IMG/VR virus record: IMGVR_UViG_3300043496_000158
Span: 1 to 45,171 of that record
Source of the DNA: a virus
Strand: one strand, 5' to 3'
Length of the DNA: 45,171 bases
Shown here: piece by piece, positions 19,586-28,483 of the stretch
Position numbering within the stretch: position 1 is the first letter of the stretch
Layout: every line of letters begins with the position of its first letter
Made by a program: the position numbers and the translations under genes
The notes under the pieces: generated by a model
Databases searched by the model: none
The model's input: the letters and a program-made list of their open reading frames with translations, nothing else
Told to the model about the DNA's origin: nothing

Positions 19586-19973
19586 CGTGACCGTCGTGAC
19601 GGTCGAGGCCCCGAAGCGCCGTCGAGTCCGGCGCAAGCAGATCCACCTGGACACCGACTACATCTGCTCCTACCGGACCCCTGAGACTCCGTGGGAAGCG
19701 CTCATGACGTGCGAGGCGGGGAGCGAGCCCCCGCTGTCACGGCTGGAGCTACTGGCTGTGCGCGACCTGCTGACCGATGCAGTCGAACAACTGGACCCTC
19801 GGCGCCGCTGGGTGTTCGAGGCCGTGTTCATCGAGCGCCGCCCGATGCGCACGATCGCAGACCAGATGAGCTTGTCCCTGGGGATGGTCCACAAGCTGAG
19901 CGTTCAAGCCCGGACCTTGCTCTACGAGTACCTGCGGGACGACCCGATCGTGAAGGAGTACTTGGGCCGATGA
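19575..19973 (+). CDS. Sigma-70 region 4-like DNA-binding protein
   Basis: 132 residues. N-terminus is very basic (KRRRVRRKQ). Residues about 68-120 match a sigma region 4 layout: LDPRRRWVFEAVFIERRPMRTIADQMSLSLGMVHKLSVQ in order with a helix-turn-helix at 90-112. No region 2 is present, so it is not a full sigma factor. It may redirect host RNA polymerase to late promoters, a role suited to its place at the end of the early half. Confidence 0.75.
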   Translation: MNSNVTVVTVEAPKRRRVRRKQIHLDTDYICSYRTPETPWEALMTCEAGSEPPLSRLELLAVRDLLTDAVEQLDPRRRWVFEAVFIERRPMRTIADQMSLSLGMVHKLSVQARTLLYEYLRDDPIVKEYLGR

Positions 19974-20218
19974 AGCGCGTCGAGATCACCACCAACGGTC
20001 AAGTGTGGCTGGAGAACCAGGGCACCAACTGGACCCTCTCCACCCCCTGGGAGATCATCGGGATCACGTCCCTGGAGGACCTGCCCCGCATCGCCAGTGC
20101 CATCCGCTACGCCATGCTCCGCTTCGAAGGCGAGACGGCGGTGCAGGCCCGGGAGGCGATCGCCTGGGTGGAGCCGGACATCGCGGACGACGACATGATC
20201 GAGGACGACGCATCGTGA
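19970..20218 (+). CDS. Unknown small protein
   Basis: 82 residues, ATG overlapping the previous TGA. Strands (KRVEITTNGQVWLENQGTNW) then helices and an acidic end (PDIADDDMIEDDAS). No family recognised. Stop overlaps the next GTG. Confidence 0.6.
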   Translation: MKRVEITTNGQVWLENQGTNWTLSTPWEIIGITSLEDLPRIASAIRYAMLRFEGETAVQAREAIAWVEPDIADDDMIEDDAS

Positions 20219-20616
20219 GGCGCGTGTTCCTGGCCCTGGCCATCGTGGTCAGTGGCGCAGTCGTGGCCGCTGACCCTGCCAACGCTCGGTCACTGCGGAT
20301 ACCAAGCTACGCCTACACCGTGGTCCGCCAGCACCGCTGCGACTGGCTGCGGCCCTTGATCGCCCGGGCTGGTCTGCCGTCCACGTTCGTGCTCATCGCC
20401 GCCCGAGAGTCAGGCTGCGCTCGCAATGGCGTGACCGTGGCCAACCACACCGACCTGTCCACGTCGCGGTTCGGGCTGAACTTCCGGGGCTCGATGCCCC
20501 GCTACTGGCGCCAGGTGTGCGGAGCCACCCACTGGACGCAAATGCGCTCGGTGAGCATGGACCTGCGCTGCACGAAGGCAGCGTTCCGCCACGCCGGTTA
20601 CCGGCCGTGGCTGTAG
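20215..20616 (+). CDS. Secreted lysozyme/transglycosylase-like protein
   Basis: 133 residues from a GTG fused to the previous stop. Signal peptide about 1-24 (VRRVFLALAIVVSGAVVAADPANA). The core has FVLIAARESGC with a candidate catalytic Glu65, then STSRFGLNFRGSMPRYW and FRHAGYRPW, the layout of small SLT/resuscitation-factor-like transglycosylases. Four Cys could form disulfides. It should cut or remodel host peptidoglycan from outside. Its early-operon place, apart from the endolysin/holin, is odd. Confidence 0.7.
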   Translation: MRRVFLALAIVVSGAVVAADPANARSLRIPSYAYTVVRQHRCDWLRPLIARAGLPSTFVLIAARESGCARNGVTVANHTDLSTSRFGLNFRGSMPRYWRQVCGATHWTQMRSVSMDLRCTKAAFRHAGYRPWL

Positions 20617-20948
20617 ACGGAGAGCCCAAGCACAAGAAGCTTCCCAAGGTCAAGGTCACTGTCGTCGGTGGCCCCTGGGGCAGGCCGGTCAAGTACCCAG
20701 CCAAGAACAAGCGGGGCTGGTCGATCAGCAAGCCCTACTGGCAGATGCACGGGTACACGAAGACGACGCTGCCGCCGATCGAATGGGTGGGAGCCACGCG
20801 CTACAACCTGGTGATGGTGGGCGACACCCCGTACTACGTGTACGACCCACAGGTGGAGCTATGCCAGCGCATCCTCAGCTATCGCTGGGATGCTCCGCAT
20901 CGGGCGGGCCAAGGACGGGCCATATCCGTCCGTCCTCAGGCGTCGTGA
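20607..20948 (+). CDS. Unknown basic protein at the end of the early operon
   Basis: 113 residues from the GTG at 20607, overlapping the previous gene by 10 bases. Lys-rich start (VAVDGEPKHKKLPKVKVTVVGG), then YPAKNKRGWSISKPYWQMHGY and ATRYNLVMVGDTPYYVYDPQ. The last 74 bases overlap, in opposite direction, the end of the regulator gene at 20875-21591. No family recognised; start uncertain. Confidence 0.55.
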   Translation: MAVDGEPKHKKLPKVKVTVVGGPWGRPVKYPAKNKRGWSISKPYWQMHGYTKTTLPPIEWVGATRYNLVMVGDTPYYVYDPQVELCQRILSYRWDAPHRAGQGRAISVRPQAS

Positions 20949-21591
20949 CCAGACCCTTGTTGCGCAGCACCAGCAGGCGGTTGTTCACGTCCTGGCGCTT
21001 CTCGAAGCCCAGCTGTTCCATCATGTCCTCGCGGGTGCAGCCCGGGTGGGCACGCAGCCAGGCGTAGGTCTCTTCCCAGCCCGGCCCCGTCACCGAACGG
21101 CCAGGCCCGCCCCTCCTGGCTCCAGGCGTGGCCGCCCGCGTGCTCTTGGCTACGTACCACTTGTGGTGCCGGGGTCGGAGGCGGCTGTGCTCGACGGCCC
21201 GCTTCAACCCGTTGGTCGTCTCGCTGACGGTCCACCCCAGATCGTCCACGATCCTGGCCTTGGTAGCCCCCGGGTGTTCCGTCACGTACTCGACCAGGAT
21301 GTCGGTCCGCTGGCGAGCCCGCTCGTGCATGTTGAGGGGGCGGGTCTCCCCCTCCTGCTCGATCGTGGCTGCTGGTAGCGCCAGAGTTTCATCACTGACG
21401 GAACGACGGCCGCCATGGACCTGCGGGAGTGCGTGCTCCAAGAACTCGCTCACTCGCAGCTGGAGGGCCGCTGCGTCCTCCGTGCGAAGCTCCCCCCGCA
21501 CCGTGACCAACTCGACCAGGCCTGCGCCGTTCATCTCGAACATGCGCGTGAAGCCGTCACGCACGACCGTCACCCGAGCTTTCTCGCTCAT
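20875..21591 (-). CDS. Double winged-helix DNA-binding protein
   Basis: 238 residues; ATG overlaps the stop of the preceding gene (ATGA at 21591-21588). Two similar HTH/winged-helix stretches: about 90-145 (DILVEYVTEHPGATKARIVDDLG...) and about 173-228 (AWLRAHPGCTREDMMEQLGF...RLLVLRNKGLV). N-terminal part is strand-rich and Glu-rich. A regulator, and with the next gene under the CA-rich leader it could be the lysogeny or late-gene regulator. C-terminus overlaps the plus-strand gene at 20607-20948. Confidence 0.75.
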   Translation of the reverse strand: MSEKARVTVVRDGFTRMFEMNGAGLVELVTVRGELRTEDAAALQLRVSEFLEHALPQVHGGRRSVSDETLALPAATIEQEGETRPLNMHERARQRTDILVEYVTEHPGATKARIVDDLGWTVSETTNGLKRAVEHSRLRPRHHKWYVAKSTRAATPGARRGGPGRSVTGPGWEETYAWLRAHPGCTREDMMEQLGFEKRQDVNNRLLVLRNKGLVTTPEDGRIWPVLGPPDAEHPSDS

Positions 21592-21968
21592 GACGCCTTC
21601 CGACCCTTGGTCGGTGCGGCAGCGAGGATGCGGATGGCAGGCTCGTCGTCTTCGGCGTCGTCTAGCTCTTCGTCTCCGATGGGTCCGATCACCCGCAGAG
21701 CATCGCTCAACGTGTCCACCCACATCACTCGCCAGTCGGATCTGGTGAGACCTTCGTCGTGGGTCCTGTATTCCTCTTCGTAGATGTAGCGGCGGCTCAT
21801 CACCTGACCCGAGTAGCGCGAGACGATGTCTCGTCGGATCGTGTAGCAGAACTCGCAGCGCAGGTCGATGGCGACTCCGTAGGCCGGTGGCTCGGTGACT
21901 GGGATCGGGTCCCATGAGTGGCCGAGTGTCCGACACCTGACGCCTGCCAGAGAGGGCAGTTCGGGCAT
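21588..21968 (-). CDS. Small zinc-ribbon-like phage protein
   Basis: 126 residues. It is the only minus-strand gene with the CA-rich start leader (CACACACACAGGCAAGGAGCAGCACCT-ATG), placing it with early-type genes. N-terminal VRCRTLGHSWDPIP and LRCEFCYTIRRDIVSRYSG...RRYIYEEEY carry Cys/His pairs; this order (CRxLGHxWD ... C-x2-C ... R-Y-Y) is common in small actinophage proteins of unknown role. C-terminal part is acidic. Forms an operon with the winged-helix gene. The gap before it has a CCTGAC/GTCAGG inverted repeat (22018-22041) that overlaps the end of the large virion gene. Confidence 0.7.
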   Translation of the reverse strand: MPELPSLAGVRCRTLGHSWDPIPVTEPPAYGVAIDLRCEFCYTIRRDIVSRYSGQVMSRRYIYEEEYRTHDEGLTRSDWRVMWVDTLSDALRVIGPIGDEELDDAEDDEPAIRILAAAPTKGRKAS

Positions 21969-22036
21969 AGGTGCTGCTCCTTGCCTGTGTGTGTGGGCTG
22001 CCTGGCTGTCTAGGCCCCCTGACGTTCTAGCAGGTG

Positions 22037-25000
22037 TCAGGTGGCAATCGCTTCATCCTCCACCAGGGTGTTGCCCTTGGTGGGCTGCGTAGCCAGGTCA
22101 GGCTTGCGCTTCGACTTGCTCGGGATGACCCCCAGGTTACGCAGGTCGTTGACCGTGCTCGACAGCGCGTCGGCTCGACGGAAGACCTCGTTCTCCTGGT
22201 CCTGAGGCGTGTTGGTGCGGAACTGCACCCCACCCAGATAGCTGGCGTAGGTGCTCATCGCTCGGTTCTGGTACTTGGCCTCGGAAGGGACCAGTCGTCG
22301 GATCTGGCTGAGGGCAGGCAGGTACTGGCCCACGGCGTAGGCGGCGTTCTCGCGCATGTACCACTTGCCGTCCGGCCCCTTCTGGGCCTGCCCGGTGGCC
22401 GACAGCACCTGGGCGAAGCCGGGGATGATCTCCCACGTCTTGGGCATGGGCACCAGCTTGGGCGTGAGGGGCAGGTCCGAGAAGAACTGCTTGCCCGCCC
22501 ACATCTCGATCGGCGTCTTGATGAGGGGGTTGACGTTGGCCAGCATCTGGCCGGGGTCGGTGATGCGGAACAGGTCCTTGAAGGGCAGGTCGATCGTCCC
22601 GTACATCTGCTGGCCGCCACTGGTCCAGGGCAGCCGGGTCATCTGCTGCTCCCCGAAGTAGCTGGGAACGATGTTCTCTTCGTCCGTGCCCAGCTGGAGG
22701 TTGCGGGCCACGGTCTGGTACCGGAGGATCGCCTTGCCCGGGTCGGTGAAGATGGCCTCCAGCTGGAGGGGCACGTTCTTGCGGGTCCACGTGTAGAACG
22801 GGATGATCCGCTTGGCCACGTTGCGCTCGAAGCCGGACAGGTCCGTGTAGTCGAAGTGGTACTTGGACACGTCGGCCAGGATCTGGTCGGCCAGGCTGGA
22901 GTCCATGACCGCCTGCGTCACCCGATCGGCGTTGGCCGCCGTGACCTGATCCCACCCGGCGATGCGGGTCCCGTCCTCCAGCACGATGCGCCCGGACGTG
23001 ACCGCCTTGTTCAGCCGGTCCCAGGCCAGGCTCCCCCGCAGCATGGGCTCGGTCACGTTCTCGCCCAGCTTGCGCGTCGTGTACGGGAGCAGGAAGGCCT
23101 TGTCCGGGTTGCGGATGCCCGCCAGCGGGTTGAGGCTGGCGTGCTCCAGACCGGTGGCGAACTCTTCGTGGAACACGCCCGAGCGCATGATGCCCAGGCG
23201 GTTGATGACATCCCACTGCACCCGCTCGGCGGCGGTGAGGCTGGCCTTCGACTCGGTGGTGTAGCTCTTGCGCAGCAGGTTCCCCATGCCCCGCATGGAC
23301 TTGATGACCTCGGCGTCGGCCAGCCAGTTGTTGAACATGCCACCCATCACGTTGCGGATCTGGAAACCGGACGAGGACGTGAGCCAGCCCTTCATCCAGT
23401 TGTTGACGTGATCGAACATGCTCAGGAACGAGCGCATCCCCTCACTGGTGTTCGCCCCCTTGGCCGTCATGTTGGCGATCACGTCGACCACGTCAGCCGG
23501 GGCCTGGTAGCCGAAGCCGAAGCCCTTCCAGCCGTCCTGGAGGGTCTGGGCCAAGAAGGGGGCCATCTTGTCCAAGCCCGCCTGGTTGAAGTCCCGGAAC
23601 TCCTTGGCCGTAGCGATCGACGCCTTCAACTCGTTGGCCTTGCCTTCCAGGTGGGCGATCTGGGCTTCCTGATCGAGCCCCTGGGCACGCAGCTGGTCGC
23701 GCATGGCGTAGGCCTCGGCCGCCTGGTCCCAGTGCTCGGCCTGCTGGGCGGCCAGGCGCTCGCGCACCACGTCGCGCTCGTAGGCGGCCACGGCCCGGTG
23801 GCCGACCGCCTTGTTGGCGGCGGCCTTGGCCTTGGCCAGATCGTCGTCAGCCATGGCGAACTGGGTCTGCACCGACGTGAGCGCGTCGTTGGCCATGGGC
23901 AGCTTGCCCTGGGCGTCCCGCAGAGCGTCCTCAGTGGCCCGGTACGCCGGGTTGGGCACCGTCTTGCCTGCCTCGTAGGCGGTGCGCTGAGCGGCGATCT
24001 CAGCGGCGTTCCCGCCCGTGCGGTAGGTGACCTGGTTAGTGGGCAGCGCGTGCAGGAACGGGTCGACGCTGTCGGCCATGTTCCAGAACATGATGACATC
24101 GCCGTCGCGGGCCAGGGAGGCTCGGGCGGTGTCGAGCATGTCCTTGTACACGGCGCCCATCTCGGCGCTGCTGCGCCGCAGACGAGCCGACCAGATGGAC
24201 CCACCCACCTGCCCGGCGAACTCCTTGAAGCCGTCGGTGGGGATCTGGTTGAGCCGCTGGGTGATCTCGTCGTAGGGGAAGCGGGCGGCGATCCCTCCCT
24301 CGTTGACCAGATGCTGCCCGGCCAACTCCAGGGCGTCGTCGTAGCCCATGGTGATGCCCTGGCCCAGGCCGGTCTCCTGGATGGAGCGGGCCAGGTCCAT
24401 GATGTCGGCCGACTGGCCGTACTGGTCGCTGTTCCGCAGGCCGTTGGCCACGGCCTCGATCAGGTCAGGACGAGCCTCGTGGATGCGACGGGCGACATCG
24501 GCTGTGAACATGTCGTAGCCCGGCCCGGCCGGGTGAGTCCCGGCCTCGACGGCCCCAGCGGCCAGGCTCTCCATGTCATGGGCGCCGGGACCGAAGGCCA
24601 GCACCCGATCAGGCGTGGTGGCCATGGTCCCCTCGATGATGCCGCCCTCCCGCCCGGCGAAGGTGGCGCCCACGGTCGCGTCGGAGGCGGTGGACGGCCC
24701 CCAGCCGAAGTCCACCCACATCGAGTCCATCTTGGCCAGCTGGTCCTTGACCGGGAACGGAGCGGCCGGGTTGGGCTTGCCCCCCTCGTAGCCGTGGTAC
24801 CAGCTGTTGCCGCCCTCGGTCGGGTTGGGCAGGGCGGCCTGCTTGTGGGTGGGCGCCCACACCCGACTGTCCGGGTCGAGCAGGGCGTGCAGCCCGCTCT
24901 CGGGTCCGTCGGCCAGGACCTGGTCGATGTAGTCGAGCGTGTCCGCCCCGAACTCGTCGTCCATGTAGCGGACCATGGTGGCGAAGCGCTGGTTCATCAT

Positions 25001-28000
25001 CTCGCCCACCCGCTTGGCCTCTGGCCCCGGCCCCATGGTCTTGGCTGCCATGACCCGCCAATCGATGAAGCCCGACACCGGGTCGAGCGACTGGATGGCG
25101 CCCATGCCCACAAGCTCCCGCCACTGGTTGCCCAGTCGGCTGGACATCTCCGACGGCGTGATGTTGCTGTTCTTCAACAGGTTGTCCCAGGCGAACACGC
25201 CCGTCCCCTGCTTGCCGTAGCCGGTGGATGAGCCCCCGTAGAACAGGCGATCAACCATCCCGGCGATGTCGCTGCCGTCGGGCGGTGCGTTGGCGGCATC
25301 AGCCGGGTTGAGTCGGTACAGGGTGCCGTCCTTGGCCACGGCCAGATCGTCGGGTCCCCAGTTGGCCGTGCCCAGGAACACGTCGGTCAGGGCCTGGTTC
25401 GAGTAGGCGTCGGCCACGGCGTCGATCGTGGCCTGATCCCCCGCCGTCAACACTTCCCCGACAGTCCCGACTCCCTCGGCCATCTCCTGGGCGTGCATCC
25501 ACCCGCCCGGCCCCTGAAAGGCCACGCTCTTGGGCTGGCCGAACCCGAGCACCTGGTACAGGTTGTCGGCCGTAGCGGCGTAGTGGGCATCGCTGGCCGG
25601 GACCACATGGCGGTACACGCCATCGGCCCCCTGATAGAAGCCAGGGGCAACCTCGGTGGCCAGGAACTGGCCAGGATCAGCAGGGGCGACATCGGCCCCC
25701 AGGGTGAAGCCGACCTTGTTCAGGGTGGACTCCATGCGCTTGGTCTCGGCCTCGATCAGGGCCGCTCCCTGCTGGGCCGGGTCCACCCCAGTCAGGGCGT
25801 CTGCTGTCGCCCCCACCGTCTGCATGGCCTCGGTGGCGGTGTCCATCACGCTCTGGACAGTCGGGACCTGACCCTTGGCCTTCAAGATGGTCAGGACACT
25901 GCGCCGGTTGGCCATGCCCTGCTGGGCCGTCTCGTAGGCCGTGCGGGCGACATCGAACTCTTCGGCCGTGGTGGCGTTGCTCATGGCCACGTCAGCGTCG
26001 AGCGCCTGCTGCTGGAACCCCTTCATCTCCGAGCGCAGGACCTTGGGGTCGAGCGTGGCCGGGAACTCCTGGCCCAAGTCAGACAGTTCCTTCATGGCCG
26101 CCATGCCCGAGCCCTCGATGCGATCAGCCAACTGGGCCAGCTGCTCAGGGGCCAGGTCCTCGACCGGCTGGCGGAACATCGAGACGCTGACCTCGTTGGC
26201 CGGGCCGTAGAACGGGGTGTCCGGGTGGAAGGACTCGCCCATCTCGGCCACCTGACGGATCTCGTCGGCCACCACCCGGCCGTTGGCCGCCTGCTCCATG
26301 ACCATGGGCACCCGCTCGTGCGCGGTCATCGCCTGGCGCACCTTGGCCAGGGCCTCGTCACGCTTGGCCGCCAAGGCCCCCATGTCCTCGAAGGACAAGG
26401 CGCCCTTCTCGGTCACGCCTCGGGGCGTGGTACTCAGCTTCTGGGTGGCGTCAGCGATCTCCTGGTCGACGGCAGCCAGGTCGGCCTTGGCCGAAGTCAC
26501 GGCGTCGTCCAGGAGGGAGCGGCGCTCGGCCGCCGCATCGGCGGCCCGGCCCATCCGCTTGCCGTGCTCGGTGGCTCGGCGCAACGTGTCCTCGGCCACC
26601 CGCATGTCCTCGGCCGCCCGCTCGGACATCTGGTCGAGCCGGGCCAGCTTGGTCTCGTACTCGGCCTGCTGCATCTGGCCGGTGAGGCGGGCCTGGTGGA
26701 GCAGGTCCTTCTGGTCCTCGATGTCGCGCAGGGCCGTGGTCTTGGCCCCGATGTCCTTGTCCAGGTTGTCGATCGAGTCGGCCAGGTCCTTGGTGACCTT
26801 GCGCACCGACACCCCGGCCTCGCCGCCGGTCATGGTGGTGGGCAGCCACTCGGCGTACTTGTCGGCCTGGCCGAAGGCCCGCAGGTAGTTGATCTGGTGG
26901 ATCTGGCCGGTGCGCTGGGACACGTCGCGCATGTAGTTGGGCAGGGCCTTGTAGGCGTTGCGCTCGTACCACTGCACGGCTTCGGGCCCGTAGACCTGAT
27001 CGACGTGCGACTGGATCTGGCGCTCCAGGCTGGGAGCCACTGTGCCGTCAGCCAGCTGCTCGCCGGGCTGGATCAGCTTGGTGGCCTCGTTGCCCTTGAC
27101 CACTTCGTCGCCCACATCGAGCGCGGCCTTCTCGAATCCGGCTCGGGCGTTGCCGGTCATGGCTCGCGGTGCTCCGAAGGTCGTGCCTCGGCGGCCCTCG
27201 CGCATGGCTCGGAACTCGTCGCTCATGATGCGAGGGACGTAGGGGCGGCCTTCCTCGGTGGCGTTGGCGATGAACTGCTCCCCGATGCCCCGGTGCTTGG
27301 CCATCTCGGCCGTGTCCCCAGGGATGGCATCCAGCCAGCCGCCGATGTTGTTGACCACCTTCTGCTGCTGGGGGTCGAGCTTGGTGAAAGCCTCGCCCGG
27401 CAGGTTGTTGATCGTGCCCCGCTCCCCCAGGGCATCGAACAGGGCCTCGCCCTCGATGCCTGCCTTCTTGGCGTCGCGCAGGTGCCCCTGGAGGGTCACG
27501 GCCAACTCCCGCTCGGCGGCGCTGGCCGTGGCCTTGCGGCGGGCCGTGGAGTCCAGGATGCGGGCGCCCCGCTTGATCGTCTCGGCGTCACCCGAGCGCA
27601 GCATCTGCTTGGCCTCGAACAGGCTGCCGCCCAGCGCCCGTCCGACCGGCGTCTTGGACAGGCCGGTGCCGATCGTCTCACCGGCGCGGGCGACACCCCG
27701 CCCGATGGTCTCGGTGCCGGGGATCAGGTAGCTGGGTCCGCCCTTCACCGGGATGCGGGCGCTGATGCCGTGACCGAAGTTCTTGATCTGCTTGGCGCTC
27801 AGTTCCTCACCGGCGATCTCCCCCGAGGCCCGGGCGACCTGGCGAAGCTCGTCGTTGCTCAGACGGCTGGCGCCCTTGCTCACCCGTTGCAGTACCTCGC
27901 CCCACTCGGCCGCGCTCTTGCCGCCGACCGCCGCTCCCTTGGCGGCGGCCTCGTCGGCCAGGTTGGTGACCATGCGGGTCACCCCGGCCGTCTTGCCCGC

Positions 28001-28480
28001 CCCTTCCAGGGCCGAGCCCGAACCGAAGGACAGGTACGTGAACGGGTCGAAGACGATGTCGCCGGTGAGCCCCAGGCCTCGCTTCACCCACTCGTTCTGG
28101 TTCTTGCCGCCCGAGGCCTCCACGATCTTGCCGAAGCCGTAGCTCGGGTCGCGCACGTTCTCCGACCACGACTTGTTGATCGGCGTGCCGGTGATGCCCT
28201 CGATGCCCGACTCGACGGTGGCCTCGATCACCTTGCGGGGCATGTTCAGGCCTTCGAGCAGACCGCCCAGGCCCTTGCTCAGGATGTTGCCGCCACCGCC
28301 GCCCTTGGCTGTCTGGCGGGCCGCTGACGCCTGGCCGGGCGACCCGTACTTCTCGATCTGCTGGAGGCGCTGACGGAGGATGCTGCCCGCCTGCGTGGGA
28401 CCCCCGATCCGACTGCCCCCGCCCGCGGCGTTGATGGCCCGCACCCGGGCCATGAGGTCAGGCGACAGCTGGGTCGCCAC
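22037..28480 (-). CDS. Giant internal virion protein (2147 residues)
   Basis: GTG start four bases after the preceding gene's stop. Over 6.4 kb of one frame. N-terminal Gly-rich part then FDPFTYLSFG (about 143), a helical Ala/Glu-rich middle, coiled coils near 560-680 and 1530-1650, and a C-terminal region with KRIIPFYTWTRKNVPLQ (about 1890) typical of large phage polyvalent or head-ejected proteins. Residues about 1225-1300 (SWYHGYEGG, STASDATVGATFAGREGG) faintly resemble an ADP-ribosyltransferase fold. In a podovirus such a protein is packaged and ejected to build a channel through the envelope. No phage tape measure exists here, and this is the best counterpart of T7 gp15/gp16. Enzyme domains unproved. 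Confidence 0.8.
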   Translation of the reverse strand: MATQLSPDLMARVRAINAAGGGSRIGGPTQAGSILRQRLQQIEKYGSPGQASAARQTAKGGGGGNILSKGLGGLLEGLNMPRKVIEATVESGIEGITGTPINKSWSENVRDPSYGFGKIVEASGGKNQNEWVKRGLGLTGDIVFDPFTYLSFGSGSALEGAGKTAGVTRMVTNLADEAAAKGAAVGGKSAAEWGEVLQRVSKGASRLSNDELRQVARASGEIAGEELSAKQIKNFGHGISARIPVKGGPSYLIPGTETIGRGVARAGETIGTGLSKTPVGRALGGSLFEAKQMLRSGDAETIKRGARILDSTARRKATASAAERELAVTLQGHLRDAKKAGIEGEALFDALGERGTINNLPGEAFTKLDPQQQKVVNNIGGWLDAIPGDTAEMAKHRGIGEQFIANATEEGRPYVPRIMSDEFRAMREGRRGTTFGAPRAMTGNARAGFEKAALDVGDEVVKGNEATKLIQPGEQLADGTVAPSLERQIQSHVDQVYGPEAVQWYERNAYKALPNYMRDVSQRTGQIHQINYLRAFGQADKYAEWLPTTMTGGEAGVSVRKVTKDLADSIDNLDKDIGAKTTALRDIEDQKDLLHQARLTGQMQQAEYETKLARLDQMSERAAEDMRVAEDTLRRATEHGKRMGRAADAAAERRSLLDDAVTSAKADLAAVDQEIADATQKLSTTPRGVTEKGALSFEDMGALAAKRDEALAKVRQAMTAHERVPMVMEQAANGRVVADEIRQVAEMGESFHPDTPFYGPANEVSVSMFRQPVEDLAPEQLAQLADRIEGSGMAAMKELSDLGQEFPATLDPKVLRSEMKGFQQQALDADVAMSNATTAEEFDVARTAYETAQQGMANRRSVLTILKAKGQVPTVQSVMDTATEAMQTVGATADALTGVDPAQQGAALIEAETKRMESTLNKVGFTLGADVAPADPGQFLATEVAPGFYQGADGVYRHVVPASDAHYAATADNLYQVLGFGQPKSVAFQGPGGWMHAQEMAEGVGTVGEVLTAGDQATIDAVADAYSNQALTDVFLGTANWGPDDLAVAKDGTLYRLNPADAANAPPDGSDIAGMVDRLFYGGSSTGYGKQGTGVFAWDNLLKNSNITPSEMSSRLGNQWRELVGMGAIQSLDPVSGFIDWRVMAAKTMGPGPEAKRVGEMMNQRFATMVRYMDDEFGADTLDYIDQVLADGPESGLHALLDPDSRVWAPTHKQAALPNPTEGGNSWYHGYEGGKPNPAAPFPVKDQLAKMDSMWVDFGWGPSTASDATVGATFAGREGGIIEGTMATTPDRVLAFGPGAHDMESLAAGAVEAGTHPAGPGYDMFTADVARRIHEARPDLIEAVANGLRNSDQYGQSADIMDLARSIQETGLGQGITMGYDDALELAGQHLVNEGGIAARFPYDEITQRLNQIPTDGFKEFAGQVGGSIWSARLRRSSAEMGAVYKDMLDTARASLARDGDVIMFWNMADSVDPFLHALPTNQVTYRTGGNAAEIAAQRTAYEAGKTVPNPAYRATEDALRDAQGKLPMANDALTSVQTQFAMADDDLAKAKAAANKAVGHRAVAAYERDVVRERLAAQQAEHWDQAAEAYAMRDQLRAQGLDQEAQIAHLEGKANELKASIATAKEFRDFNQAGLDKMAPFLAQTLQDGWKGFGFGYQAPADVVDVIANMTAKGANTSEGMRSFLSMFDHVNNWMKGWLTSSSGFQIRNVMGGMFNNWLADAEVIKSMRGMGNLLRKSYTTESKASLTAAERVQWDVINRLGIMRSGVFHEEFATGLEHASLNPLAGIRNPDKAFLLPYTTRKLGENVTEPMLRGSLAWDRLNKAVTSGRIVLEDGTRIAGWDQVTAANADRVTQAVMDSSLADQILADVSKYHFDYTDLSGFERNVAKRIIPFYTWTRKNVPLQLEAIFTDPGKAILRYQTVARNLQLGTDEENIVPSYFGEQQMTRLPWTSGGQQMYGTIDLPFKDLFRITDPGQMLANVNPLIKTPIEMWAGKQFFSDLPLTPKLVPMPKTWEIIPGFAQVLSATGQAQKGPDGKWYMRENAAYAVGQYLPALSQIRRLVPSEAKYQNRAMSTYASYLGGVQFRTNTPQDQENEVFRRADALSSTVNDLRNLGVIPSKSKRKPDLATQPTKGNTLVEDEAIAT

Positions 28481-28483
28481 GAC

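Noticed and set aside
22034-28327. Very long plus-strand open frames (1065 and 944 codons) opposite the giant virion gene
   Set aside because: They are mirror frames of a GC-rich gene: rich in His, Gly, Val, Leu and Arg, without start signals, and the minus frame has clear protein features.
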